DNA from: Winogradskyella echinorum
Lineage (GTDB): Bacteria; Bacteroidota; Bacteroidia; Flavobacteriales; Flavobacteriaceae
Assembly: GCF_014297365.1 (NCBI RefSeq)
Contig: NZ_JACOQD010000001.1
Location: forward strand, 248,001 to 312,000
Reading direction: 5' to 3'
DNA length: 64,000 nucleotides
Shown: positions 22,108-30,925 of the stretch, in pieces
Position numbering within the stretch: the stretch's first letter is position 1
Layout of the letters: each line of letters starts with the position of its first letter
Position numbers and translations under genes: made by a program
Notes under the pieces: model-generated
Seen by the model: only the letters and a program-made list of their open reading frames with translations
What the model was told of the DNA's origin: nothing
Database searches by the model: none

Positions 22108-25017
22108 CTACTGTTTTAATATACGTTTAGTTATAGTTCCATTTTCGCTACTTATAAGTAATACATACATTGAGCTTTGTAATTCTGAAATATCAATAAG
22201 GATATTTTCATTTGTCAGTGTGAGATTTATACTTTTTACTTTCCTTCCTCTTAAATCATAAATTTCTGCATACTCTAATACTGCTCCAGTAGGATTTTTG
22301 ATAACAATTGAATCTTTCGCAGGATTAGGAAAAACCATGAGGTGCTCTAATTCATTATCTAAGACATTTAAATTAGGTACTACTTTTATATCAAAATTAA
22401 CTGGTGTCGGAAATAGTACGTTCTTTTTAATTCTTAAGATATAGGTTGTATTTGCAATAAGGTTATCGAAACTTCCATTACCATTAAAACAACCTAATTC
22501 TATATTCAATGTTCCATCAGTACCTGGTTCTTCACAGGCATTAAATAATGAAAAACCATCACCATTCTCTGCGCCTGTAATCACCAAACTACCATCAATT
22601 GTTGGTTCTATAGTGTACCAAACATCTAAGTTTGTATTAGAAGCGGTATCACAACTAGCATCTATACTTTCTGTAGCTGAAGCTATATTAACACTATAAC
22701 TCGTTGGTTCGGCAGACTCAATTGATAACATTACAGCGTCAAAACATTCGTCATTTATAGCTTTTTCTAAAGCTTGTATATCAAACGAAATTAAACCTGC
22801 AGTACTATCGTTTTCGGCAACACGTAACACATAATTGGTATTGGCGGCCAAATCTAAGAATAATCCATTTCCAGAAAAGCAATCTATCTCATTTCCACTA
22901 CATACATCGAATAGTGTAAATCGTTGTGCATTATCCGAATTTAATATTTGAACATTGCCATTTACTGGCATACTAAATTGATACCATACATCTAAATTAT
23001 TATTTGATGAAGTCTCACAACTAACATCAAGGCTCTCTGTAGCCGATGCTAAATTTATGGTAACTGTATTGGTTTGCGTGGTATCTACCGTTATATTTTC
23101 GGCATTAGCACATTCGTCATTCAATACAACTTCAAAGGCTTGCACCGAAAAATTAATAACTCCAGATTGTGTTTCTGGTTCACTAACTCTTAAAATATAA
23201 TCTGTTGCAGCTAATAATCCTGTAAATGAGCCATCATTTGTAAAACATTGCAGTTCATTGCCTCCACAAGCATCAAATATTGAAAAACTCTGACTACTTT
23301 CTACATTAGTGATTTGCAAATTTCCGTTAACAGGCATTGTAAAACTATACCAGACATCTAGGTTATTAAAGGTTGCCGAATTACAACTAGCATCTATACT
23401 CTCAGTTGCAGCTGCTAGGTTAACACTGTAAGTATTAATCTGAGATGTTTCTACAGACATAGATTGAGCATTAGAGCATTCGTCATTAGTTAATACTTCA
23501 AAAGCCTGAATGCTCATATTTCTAGTTATGGCATTAGACGTAGATTGCCCAAAGCGCAATTTGTACGTTGTATTAGAATTTAAATTAAAAAAAGTACCAT
23601 TTCCAGAGATACAGTCTAATTCTTCCCCTGTACAACTATTAAACAAAACACTATAATCTTTATTAGTGACCAAACCTGTCAACTGAATATTCCCATTTAC
23701 TGGCATTACAAATTCGTACCATAAATCGAGGTTGTCGTTAGCAGCATTTTCGCAAGAAGCATTGATACTTTCCGTAGCACGCCTGGTATCGATAGTATAA
23801 CTAGAAGGAGTTGCGGTTTCTACAGTTATTATTTCACTATTAATACAGTCATCATTTAATGCTTCTTCAAAGGCTTGAATTCTTACATTTCTAGATACTA
23901 ATACAGTAGATGAAAAGCGCAATTTATAGCTAACACCAGACGCTAATCCATAAATAAATTGCGCACCTGTTTTACATGATATTTCGTTACCAGAACATGC
24001 ATCGTAAAGCGTTACTACTTCCGCGCCAAGCTGTTTTAAGCTCAAATTTCCATTTACAGGCATTATAAAGTCGTACCATAAATCGAAATTCTCGTTAGAT
24101 TCTGTTTCACATGAAGAGTTGAAACTCTCGTAAGCCGCTCTAAAATTTATAGTATAGTCAATAGAATTAGCAGTTTCAACTGTAATATTTTGGCTATCTG
24201 CGCACTCATTATTAGTAAGAAACTCAAATGCCTGAATTCTAAAATTAATAGGACCAGCTCTATCCTCTCTATCACTAATTCTTAAAATATATGTGTCACC
24301 TGCTGTTAGATTTAAAAAGAAACCTCTATCATAAACACAACCTAACTCACTACCTCCACAAGAGTCAAATAAAGTATACGTTTGATATTGAAATTGTTGC
24401 GCTTCCTTTATTTCAATATTTCCATTTACTGGCATTACAAATTCGTACCAAAGATCTAAATTATCATTAGTAGCAGTATCGCAAGAAGCATCCATACTTT
24501 CGGTAGCTAATCTTGAATCTATAGTATATTGCGTATAGTTTGATGTGCTTACAGAGATAGTTTCTCTATCTGCACATTCGTCATTTGCTGCTGCTTCAAA
24601 AGCTTGTACTCTAAAATTTACATTGCCATTAAATCTATATGAAAGTCTTAGAATATAGGTTGTTCCAGAAGTAAGACCACTGAATGAGGTTTCATCACTT
24701 CCGCAATCTATTTCCATACCACCACAACTATCGTATAGAGACACGTAGTTTAAAGAATTTAAATTACTAATAAAAAGTATGCCATCTAAAGGCATTACAA
24801 ACTCATACCAAACATCTTTATTTGTATCTGCTGAATTTTCACAGGAAGCATTTAGGCTTTCAGTAGCATCTGTCATTGAGACGCTATATTGAATATAATC
24901 AGATGTGCCAATTGTTATCGTTTCTCTATTAGCACACTCATCATTTGGAGGTGCTTGTGCAAATGAAATTGATACTGATAATAAAAAGAAAATTGTGAGT
25001 AGTTTTAAAGATTCCAT
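22108..25017 (-). CDS. Large secreted seven-repeat protein with T9SS sorting domain
   Basis: This 969-residue protein has a signal peptide (FLLSVSISFAQ). Seven consecutive units of about 120 residues follow, each opening with a N(D/E)ECA-like motif and containing NLDVWYEFVMPVNGN and a TYILR strand. Each unit holds paired cysteines and looks like a beta-sandwich adhesion or binding module. The final 75 residues (NPAKDSIVIKN, then YDLRGRKVKS) are a type A T9SS C-terminal sorting domain, so the protein is exported and probably surface-attached. The ligand is unknown. Confidence 0.88.
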   Translation of the reverse strand: MESLKLLTIFFLLSVSISFAQAPPNDECANRETITIGTSDYIQYSVSMTDATESLNASCENSADTNKDVWYEFVMPLDGILFISNLNSLNYVSLYDSCGGMEIDCGSDETSFSGLTSGTTYILRLSYRFNGNVNFRVQAFEAAANDECADRETISVSTSNYTQYTIDSRLATESMDASCDTATNDNLDLWYEFVMPVNGNIEIKEAQQFQYQTYTLFDSCGGSELGCVYDRGFFLNLTAGDTYILRISDREDRAGPINFRIQAFEFLTNNECADSQNITVETANSIDYTINFRAAYESFNSSCETESNENFDLWYDFIMPVNGNLSLKQLGAEVVTLYDACSGNEISCKTGAQFIYGLASGVSYKLRFSSTVLVSRNVRIQAFEEALNDDCINSEIITVETATPSSYTIDTRRATESINASCENAANDNLDLWYEFVMPVNGNIQLTGLVTNKDYSVLFNSCTGEELDCISGNGTFFNLNSNTTYKLRFGQSTSNAITRNMSIQAFEVLTNDECSNAQSMSVETSQINTYSVNLAAATESIDASCNSATFNNLDVWYSFTMPVNGNLQITNVESSQSFSIFDACGGNELQCFTNDGSFTGLLAATDYILRVSEPETQSGVINFSVQAFEVVLNDECANAENITVDTTQTNTVTINLASATESLDVSCETSSNNNLDVWYQFSMPVNGNVQILNSDNAQRFTLFDVCSGNEIDCFSGNGLFLDLAANTNYVLRVAENDSTAGLISFDIQALEKAINDECFDAVMLSIESAEPTSYSVNIASATESIDASCDTASNTNLDVWYTIEPTIDGSLVITGAENGDGFSLFNACEEPGTDGTLNIELGCFNGNGSFDNLIANTTYILRIKKNVLFPTPVNFDIKVVPNLNVLDNELEHLMVFPNPAKDSIVIKNPTGAVLEYAEIYDLRGRKVKSINLTLTNENILIDISELQSSMYVLLISSENGTITKRILKQ

Positions 25018-25080
25018 AATCTAAGATTTTAATTAATAAATAGCTGATTGCAAGCTAACTACAATTAAAATCAAATAATT

Positions 25081-25120
25081 AAGGGCATTCTCTAGTTTCT
25101 AAAAACTAGGGAATACCCTT
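25081..25120 (-). terminator. Long hairpin terminator after tpiA
   Basis: AAGGGcATTCtCTAGTTT and AAACTAGgGAATaCCCTT form a nearly perfect 18-base stem with a short loop, about 65 bases after the tpiA stop on the minus strand. A modest T-rich tail follows. Confidence 0.75.
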
Positions 25121-25184
25121 ATATAAAGTTGCAATTGAAATCGAAGTTTAAACTATAGATACTTCAATTCGTTCAAAATGACAA

Positions 25185-25934
25185 TTAAAACGCGTTTACA
25201 ATAGCATAAAAATCTTCAGCCTTTAAAGCTGCACCACCAATAAGTCCACCATCCACATCTGGCTTACCAAATATTTCCTTGGCGTTATTTGGCTTAACAC
25301 TTCCACCATATAGGATAGAAACAGAATCTGAAACAGCATTTCCGTATTTATTAGCTAACGTTTTTCTGATAAAAGCGTGCATATCTTGTGCTTGTTCCGG
25401 ACTTGCAGTTTCGCCTGTACCAATTGCCCATACTGGCTCGTATGCCAAAACAATATTTTTAAAAGCCTCTGCATCTAAATGAAATAGTGCATTTTTTATT
25501 TGGCTTTCTACAACCGCTTCTTCAATTCCTGCTTTTCTGTCTGCTAATTCTTCACCGAAACAAAAAATGGTACGCATATCATTAGCTAAAGCTGCATCAA
25601 CTTTCTTAGCAAGAGATGCATCTGTCTCATTAAAATAGGCACGTCTTTCACTATGTCCTAAGATTACAGTTTGTATACCAATACTTTTAAGCATGCTTGC
25701 ACTAATTTCGCCTGTATAAGCACCATTCTCTGCAAAATGCATATTCTGAGCAATAACTTCTATATTTTCTTGTCTTAATGACTGAAAAGCATGCCAAAGA
25801 TTCGTAAACGTTGGTGCTATCATAACCTCAGCATCTGAAGTTTTAGTTTGCTTTAATAAGTCGGTAATCAATGTTTCAGTTTGCGCTAAATCATTGTTCA
25901 TTTTCCAATTACCTGCTACTATATTTTTTCTCAT
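25185..25934 (-). CDS. tpiA: Triosephosphate isomerase
   Basis: This 249-residue protein has the TIM-barrel catalytic residues: AGNWKMN with Lys 11, ILGHSERR with the catalytic His, AYEPVWAIGTG with the catalytic Glu, and the phosphate loop GGSVKPNN. It interconverts dihydroxyacetone phosphate and glyceraldehyde 3-phosphate. I take ATG 25934 (MRKNIVAGNW), the family start. A longer frame from 25955 would translate a palindrome, CCCTTTCC-ttt-GGAAAGGG, that lies just upstream (25946-25964). Confidence 0.97.
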   Translation of the reverse strand: MRKNIVAGNWKMNNDLAQTETLITDLLKQTKTSDAEVMIAPTFTNLWHAFQSLRQENIEVIAQNMHFAENGAYTGEISASMLKSIGIQTVILGHSERRAYFNETDASLAKKVDAALANDMRTIFCFGEELADRKAGIEEAVVESQIKNALFHLDAEAFKNIVLAYEPVWAIGTGETASPEQAQDMHAFIRKTLANKYGNAVSDSVSILYGGSVKPNNAKEIFGKPDVDGGLIGGAALKAEDFYAIVNAF

Positions 25935-25945
25935 CCTATCCCTTA

Positions 25946-25964
25946 CCCTTTCCAAAGGAAAGGG
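25946..25964. repeat. Palindrome at the tpiA start
   Basis: CCCTTTCCAAAGGAAAGGG is a perfect inverted repeat (8-base arms, 3-base loop) ending 12 bases before the tpiA ATG. It resembles a short interspersed palindromic unit. Confidence 0.6.
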
Positions 25965-26114
25965 AATTTTATTAATTAATATTAAATTTTGAAATACAAA
26001 AATAAGGTAAAAAAGACATACCTAACTTCTCTAAAAGCATGAAAAATAAGCGAAAACGTTATAGAAGAGGATAAAAAAATTTATATGCTCTTAATTCTTA
26101 TAACACTTAAATAA

Positions 26115-27191
26115 TTAGGACAACTTTACTCTAGGATCGAGCCAAGCATATATAATATCTACAAAAATATTAATTGTTATAAATATAATGGCAATCACCA
26201 AGACTGCTCCCATAATTACAGGCAAATCTAATGTATTAAGTGCGTTTACAATTTCTTTACCTAAGCCATTCCAGCCAAAAATATATTCTACAAAAACAGC
26301 ACCTGCAAGCATTGAAGCAAACCAACCAGAAATCGCCGTAACCACAGGATTTAATGCGTTTTTAACCGCATGGTTTTTTATTACTTGATACTCGCTTAAT
26401 CCTTTTGCCCTTGCTGTTCTAATAAAATCTTGGTTCATTACTTCTAGCAATGAATTTCGCATTAACTGAATTACAACGGCTAGTGGTCTAATACCTAAAA
26501 CGATGGCTGGTAGAATTAAATTTTTCCATTTTATGGTTATTTTTTCCCCAAAATCATCAAGTTCGTACAAACTACCTGTCATTTCTAAGTTAGTATATTT
26601 ATGCAGAACAAAACCAAATAGCCATGCGAAGAGTATTGCGCTAAAAAAGGATGGCACACTCATACCTAATGTACTAAGAATTTGAATAGATTTATCTATC
26701 CACGTATCTTTGTATAATGCAGAAATAATTCCGAAAATAATACCTAGTATAATCGCTATTATAATTGCAGAAACCGCTAAAACGAATGTATTAGGTAATG
26801 TTTCACCAATAACTTCCGTGACTTTTTTCCCTTGTTTAGTAAAAGATTCTCGCAAATATGGAGCCTTAATTACTGTCGTTGTATTACCAACAGTAAATAA
26901 TTCTGCAGCCGAATATTTATTCTTACTTAAATACGTATAATCTTTTGGTGTATTAGAATGAAAAGAAATTGGAGACAAGTCATTTAGATAATACAAAAAC
27001 TGCGTACTTAGAGGCTTATCAAACCCATATTTTTGTTTAACAGCTTTTACCTGTTCGGCCGTTTGATTTTGTCCCAACATCATTTTTGCAGGATCACCTG
27101 GCAGTATGGTAAATAAAAAGAAAATAACAGTAATGACACCAATTAAGGTGATAAAGGCGTAAAATAGTTTATTTAAGAGGTACCTAATCAA
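26115..27191 (-). CDS. ABC transporter permease, DppB/OppB family
   Basis: This 358-residue membrane protein has the DppB-type N-terminus (LLNKLFYAFITLIGVITVIF, then ILPGDPAKMMLGQ) and the permease EAA-like loop (IRTARAKGLSEYQVIKNHAVKNA, split over residues about 247-270). There are six membrane segments and an insertion of about 60 residues after the first. It begins 1 base from the end of the DoxX-like gene, so they share a transcript. No partner permease, ATPase or binding protein is in the window. It belongs to the peptide/nickel transporter family. Confidence 0.88.
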   Translation of the reverse strand: MIRYLLNKLFYAFITLIGVITVIFFLFTILPGDPAKMMLGQNQTAEQVKAVKQKYGFDKPLSTQFLYYLNDLSPISFHSNTPKDYTYLSKNKYSAAELFTVGNTTTVIKAPYLRESFTKQGKKVTEVIGETLPNTFVLAVSAIIIAIILGIIFGIISALYKDTWIDKSIQILSTLGMSVPSFFSAILFAWLFGFVLHKYTNLEMTGSLYELDDFGEKITIKWKNLILPAIVLGIRPLAVVIQLMRNSLLEVMNQDFIRTARAKGLSEYQVIKNHAVKNALNPVVTAISGWFASMLAGAVFVEYIFGWNGLGKEIVNALNTLDLPVIMGAVLVIAIIFITINIFVDIIYAWLDPRVKLS

Positions 27192-27192
27192 A

Positions 27193-28287
27193 TTACAATT
27201 TTATATCATCGATATCGTTCCAATGAGTCTTATTCATTACAGTTCCCTTCTTTAAAACTACAATACCAGGATTTGATCTTACAATGGTTTTAATCACTTT
27301 TTCATCACATAGATAAAAATCGAAATTAAGATTGTAGTCTTCTTTTATTTGCAGCTTATCATTAGATCCAGAAGAAGTTAAACCTATTACAGTGTAGCCC
27401 TTTTTTATGGCGTTGTCAGTAAACGATTTTAATTTTGATTTACCATCGGCTTCACCTTTAGTAATATCATACATTGCAACAATAATTAAATTCTCTTCTT
27501 CCAAAAATTGCGATGTTAAATCTTCGTCATCAGATTCGATTGAAAAATCTTGAATTGGAGGAATATAGCCTTCATCTATAGTCTTCGTTTCTACACCAAC
27601 ATACTCACCATCTACTTTTGGGTAACTTCCGTTGGTTACAAACTCTTGTTCTTCACCGTTAACATTAAACGTCCAAGTGTATTCTAAAACAGGTTTTTGA
27701 GCGTCTTCTGGAACAGTCATGCCTTCTTGAATATTCTTACCAATAGCATACGCTCTAAAATCTATTGATGGTAAATGCATTAAAACATGATAGCCAAACC
27801 ACAAAGACAATACAAAACTCAATAATGCAATTATAGTAGTTGGTAGTTTTGAAAATATGGGCTTAATATGTTTAATTCCAAAGAATAAAATGAGAATTAA
27901 AACTAGCAAAATTACATCTTTAGTAAAGCTTTCCCAAGGTGTTAGCTTAAGTGCATCACCAAAGCAACCACAATCTTTTACTTTATCGAAATAGGCCGAA
28001 TAGAACGTTAAGAATGTAAAAAATACAATCATTGCCAAAAGACTCCAAATAGTGAATTTGGGCTTATAACCAATAAGCAAGAATACACCTAAAACGACTT
28101 CAAAAACAACAACAATAACTGAAATGCCTAATGCATACGGAATTAGAAATTCGATCTTTAAAACATCAGACCCAAAATATTCTTGTAATTTATAAGAAAA
28201 CCCTAGTGGATCGTTCAGTTTTATAAATCCTGAAATGATGAATAAAACGCCTACTAAAAGTCTGCTTATGTGTACTAAGTATTTCAT
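27193..28287 (-). CDS. DoxX/BT_3928-like membrane protein with C-terminal redox-like domain
   Basis: This 364-residue protein has four N-terminal membrane helices of the DoxX/MauE type (ISRLLVGVLFIISGFIKL, DCGCFGDALKLTPWESF). Residues about 180-364 form a soluble domain reminiscent of a thioredoxin fold (LIIVAMYDITKG, NPGIVVLKKG), without a CxxC. BT_3928-like proteins adjoin DUF1599 and tpiA genes in Bacteroidota, which fits the present context after allowing for the inserted four-helix-bundle gene. Redox or thiol function is inferred from MauE homology. Confidence 0.82.
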   Translation of the reverse strand: MKYLVHISRLLVGVLFIISGFIKLNDPLGFSYKLQEYFGSDVLKIEFLIPYALGISVIVVVFEVVLGVFLLIGYKPKFTIWSLLAMIVFFTFLTFYSAYFDKVKDCGCFGDALKLTPWESFTKDVILLVLILILFFGIKHIKPIFSKLPTTIIALLSFVLSLWFGYHVLMHLPSIDFRAYAIGKNIQEGMTVPEDAQKPVLEYTWTFNVNGEEQEFVTNGSYPKVDGEYVGVETKTIDEGYIPPIQDFSIESDDEDLTSQFLEEENLIIVAMYDITKGEADGKSKLKSFTDNAIKKGYTVIGLTSSGSNDKLQIKEDYNLNFDFYLCDEKVIKTIVRSNPGIVVLKKGTVMNKTHWNDIDDIKL

Positions 28288-28294
28288 AAATATT

Positions 28295-28324
28295 AAATTC
28301 CAAAAATCAAAAACTAAATTCCAA
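28295..28324 (+). repeat. Left copy of inverted repeat flanking the S23 gene
   Basis: This 30-base sequence begins AAATTCCAAA and ends ACTAAATTCCAA. It matches the reverse complement of 28713-28742 at 27 of 30 positions. It lies between the four-helix-bundle gene stop and the DoxX-like gene start. Confidence 0.85.
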
Positions 28325-28353
28325 ACAATTAATTAAAAATTCAACTTTTTCTT

Positions 28354-28707
28354 TTATTTTAACTTATTAATAATAGCCGAGAGTATTTTTCTAATTTCAT
28401 TAGCCTCCCGTCTTAAATTTTCAATCCTATCGTTTTCGCTTTCGTTTAACTCTTTTAATAGCCTTAACCAATACTCACTCTCCTTAGCTTCTTTTCTTGA
28501 GATTTTTAATCTAAACTTTAAATCTTTATCTCCTAGTTTTTCATTTCCTTCAATATAATTTGCGCCAACAGAACCTGAAGATTTCACCAATTGTTTACCA
28601 TCTTCTATATTAGAAATTGTATTTTTTAAATCTCGAACCAAAAAACGACAATCTCTTGCAAAAACAAAGGTTCTCTCTTCTAAATTATAAATCTTATCGT
28701 TTCCCAA
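28354..28707 (-). CDS. Four-helix-bundle protein (S23/23S rRNA intervening-sequence family)
   Basis: This 117-residue helical protein has the S23 family pattern: LEERTFVFARDCRFLVRDL, KSSGSVGANYIEGN, then RLKISRKEAKESEYWLRLL, all within residues 9-83. The family is found in 23S rRNA intervening sequences, as stand-alone genes scattered in Bacteroidota, and as Avd proteins of diversity-generating retroelements. This copy sits between conserved neighbours (DUF1599 and DoxX-like) and is bracketed by a 30-base inverted repeat, so it looks inserted. No reverse transcriptase is nearby. Function is unknown; nucleic-acid binding is inferred from the family. Confidence 0.9.
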   Translation of the reverse strand: MGNDKIYNLEERTFVFARDCRFLVRDLKNTISNIEDGKQLVKSSGSVGANYIEGNEKLGDKDLKFRLKISRKEAKESEYWLRLLKELNESENDRIENLRREANEIRKILSAIINKLK

Positions 28708-28712
28708 ATTTC

Positions 28713-28742
28713 TTGGAATTTAGTTTTTGTGATTTGGAATTT
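28713..28742 (-). repeat. Right copy of inverted repeat flanking the S23 gene
   Basis: This is the reverse-complement partner of 28295-28324 (27 of 30 identical). It lies between the S23 start and the DUF1599 stop, ending 1 base before the latter. Confidence 0.85.
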
Positions 28743-28743
28743 A

Positions 28744-29283
28744 TTAACTTTCACCCAAATGAATCATAGCAAAAACCGCATAATTTATCATGTCTTGATA
28801 ATTGGCATCAATGCCTTCACTAACAATTGTTTTGCCTGCATTATCTTCAATCTGCTTTACACGCAATAATTTCTGAAGGATTAAATCCGTTAACGAACTC
28901 ACACGCATATCTCGCCAGGCTTCTCCGTAATCGTGATTTTTATCTAGCATCAACTGTTTAGTCAAAGCCACTTTTTCGTCATATAGTTTAGTTGCCTCTT
29001 CAGTATTCATATCTGGCTGTTCAACAACACCTTTTTCTAATTGAATAAGTGCCATCACACAATAATTAATTATACCAATAAACTCACTTACTTCTCCTTC
29101 ATCTACTTTTCTAACAGCATTTTGTTGCAAACCTCTTATGCGCTGTGCTTTTATAAATATTTGATCTGTAAGAGATGGCAGTCTTAAAATTCGCCATGCG
29201 CTACCATAATCACTCATCTTATTCACAAAAAGCGCTCTACATTTCGCCACTACAGCATCGTATTGTTTTGATGTATCTTGCAT
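28744..29283 (-). CDS. DUF1599 domain protein
   Basis: This 179-residue soluble helical protein has two similar halves, each with a K..DYG.AWR.(L/M)R..SLTD motif (NKMSDYGSAWRILRLPSLTD near residue 21 and NHDYGEAWRDMRVSSLTD near 117). This is the DUF1599 duplication; the fold is thought to relate to nucleotide pyrophosphohydrolase-type all-alpha proteins, which is not proven. It is divergent from folP, a typical flavobacterial arrangement. Confidence 0.88.
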   Translation of the reverse strand: MQDTSKQYDAVVAKCRALFVNKMSDYGSAWRILRLPSLTDQIFIKAQRIRGLQQNAVRKVDEGEVSEFIGIINYCVMALIQLEKGVVEQPDMNTEEATKLYDEKVALTKQLMLDKNHDYGEAWRDMRVSSLTDLILQKLLRVKQIEDNAGKTIVSEGIDANYQDMINYAVFAMIHLGES

Positions 29284-29379
29284 TAAGTTCCGTTAAAATT
29301 TCCGTAAATTTCGCATAAATAAATTAGAAGTTCAAAGTTTAGGGTTTAAAGTTTTCTAAACACTTTTTTTACAATTAAT

Positions 29380-30207
29380 ATGACAATAAACTGCAAAGGT
29401 GAATTGATAGATTTGTCGTCACCTAAAGTGATGGGTATTCTTAATGTAACACCAGATTCTTTTTTTGATGGCGGAAAGTACAAAGATGAATCAGAAATCC
29501 TTAATAAGGTAGACACAATGCTAGTACAAGGTGCTACTTTTATTGATGTAGGTGGTTACAGTTCGCGACCAGGTGCCGATTTCGTTTCTGTAGACCAAGA
29601 ACTAAAACGTGTCATACCAATTGTAGAGTTTATCCTGAAACATTTTCCTGAAACTTTAATTTCTGTTGACACGTTTCGAAGTAAAGTAGCAGAGCAAAGT
29701 ATAACTGCTGGAGCAGCTCTCATCAATGATATTTCTGCCGGAAAACTAGATGATAACATGTTAGCTACCATTGGGAAATTAGGCATCCCGTACATTATGA
29801 TGCACATGAAAGGGAATCCTAAAACTATGCAACAACAAACAAACTATGTCGACTTAGTAAAAGAAGTGATTTCTTATTTTGCTGAACGAATCGCTAATGC
29901 ACATGCCGAAAAAATTAATGATATAATTATAGATCCTGGTTTTGGTTTTTCTAAAACCACAGAACAGAATTATGAACTTCTTAATCACATGGAATTACTG
30001 CAAATGTTAGATAAACCTATGCTAGCTGGTGTATCTAGAAAATCCATGATTTACAAAACCTTGAAAGCAACACCAGACCAAGCCTTAAACGGAACAACTG
30101 CATTACATATGGTTGCTTTACAGAAAGGAGCTTCCATTTTACGTGCACATGATGTAAAAGAGGCCATGGAATGTATAACACTCTATAATCAACTAACTGC
30201 CAACTAA
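29380..30207 (+). CDS. folP: Dihydropteroate synthase
   Basis: This 275-residue TIM-barrel enzyme of folate synthesis joins p-aminobenzoate to the pterin pyrophosphate. Motifs are GILNVTPDSFFDGG at residues 19-32, the SRPGA loop (GGYSSRPGA), DPGFGFSKT and GVSRKSMI. It lies upstream of a lipoprotein gene and cdaA; folP next to the diadenylate cyclase gene is a recurrent arrangement in Bacteroidota. Length is normal. Confidence 0.96.
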   Translation: MTINCKGELIDLSSPKVMGILNVTPDSFFDGGKYKDESEILNKVDTMLVQGATFIDVGGYSSRPGADFVSVDQELKRVIPIVEFILKHFPETLISVDTFRSKVAEQSITAGAALINDISAGKLDDNMLATIGKLGIPYIMMHMKGNPKTMQQQTNYVDLVKEVISYFAERIANAHAEKINDIIIDPGFGFSKTTEQNYELLNHMELLQMLDKPMLAGVSRKSMIYKTLKATPDQALNGTTALHMVALQKGASILRAHDVKEAMECITLYNQLTAN

Positions 30208-30210
30208 ACT

Positions 30211-30891
30211 ATGCGTTATATCTATTTACTTTTTATCTTATGCTGTTTTAGCTGTAATAACGAACGTGTGTTATTACTTCCCGAAATTGAAAATGCAGAA
30301 GTCACGGAAGTTCTAGATGTGTCTCCTGCTTATATCTTTTATGATGAAACACAACCAGATTCCGCCTTATTAAACCGAAAAAACTTAATCAGTACAACCA
30401 ACTGGTTGGTTAATGTGGACAAGCGTTTAACTTTGAGACAAGCCATTCCGCATATTAAATTCTTACAAGAAAAAAAGCGAAATGCTAAAATGCATAAGAA
30501 TGAAAATGCTAAGAATTATTTTACTTGTAATGATACTAGTATTGGTAGTTTGGGGTTTTTGGAGTTTACGGATGTGAATTATGCTAAAAAAGACTCAAGT
30601 AACTATTGGACTGGGAAACGTCATTTATGGTCAAGAAATCATATTGAAATACACTACATTAACGAAAATGATATTTTTATTGAAGGAATTATTACTGAAT
30701 CTATTCAAGAGAAATCAAAAAGTAAAGAAATAGTAGAAACCATAACTGGTTTCATAAAAAATGATACAATTAAATTAATTCTAAACTTCAATCAAAAATT
30801 AAGCTTTCAAGACTACATTTCCTTGAAATCAGAATTACTAAAAATCAAAACTGATAAAATCATTATTGACACCAACGAATTCATTTATTAA
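30211..30891 (+). CDS. Putative lipoprotein of unknown function
   Basis: This 226-residue protein has a short signal peptide and lipobox-like LCCFSC, so it is probably a lipoprotein. The remainder is mixed alpha/beta without a motif I recognise. It starts 3 bases after folP and is followed 34 bases later by cdaA, so all three are likely co-transcribed. The periplasmic location next to a membrane cyclase is suggestive, but no function can be assigned. Confidence 0.65.
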   Translation: MRYIYLLFILCCFSCNNERVLLLPEIENAEVTEVLDVSPAYIFYDETQPDSALLNRKNLISTTNWLVNVDKRLTLRQAIPHIKFLQEKKRNAKMHKNENAKNYFTCNDTSIGSLGFLEFTDVNYAKKDSSNYWTGKRHLWSRNHIEIHYINENDIFIEGIITESIQEKSKSKEIVETITGFIKNDTIKLILNFNQKLSFQDYISLKSELLKIKTDKIIIDTNEFIY

Positions 30892-30925
30892 CTTTAATTA
30901 CTAAATTAGCAAAAACACTTACTAC

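Noticed and set aside
22400..25000. Regularly spaced repeats that might suggest a CRISPR-like array
   Set aside because: The period is about 360 bases and falls within one coding frame. It reflects protein repeats, not direct repeats with spacers.
28354..28707. Accessory variability (Avd) gene of a diversity-generating retroelement
   Set aside because: The four-helix-bundle family includes Avd, but no reverse transcriptase, template repeat or variable repeat is present near it.
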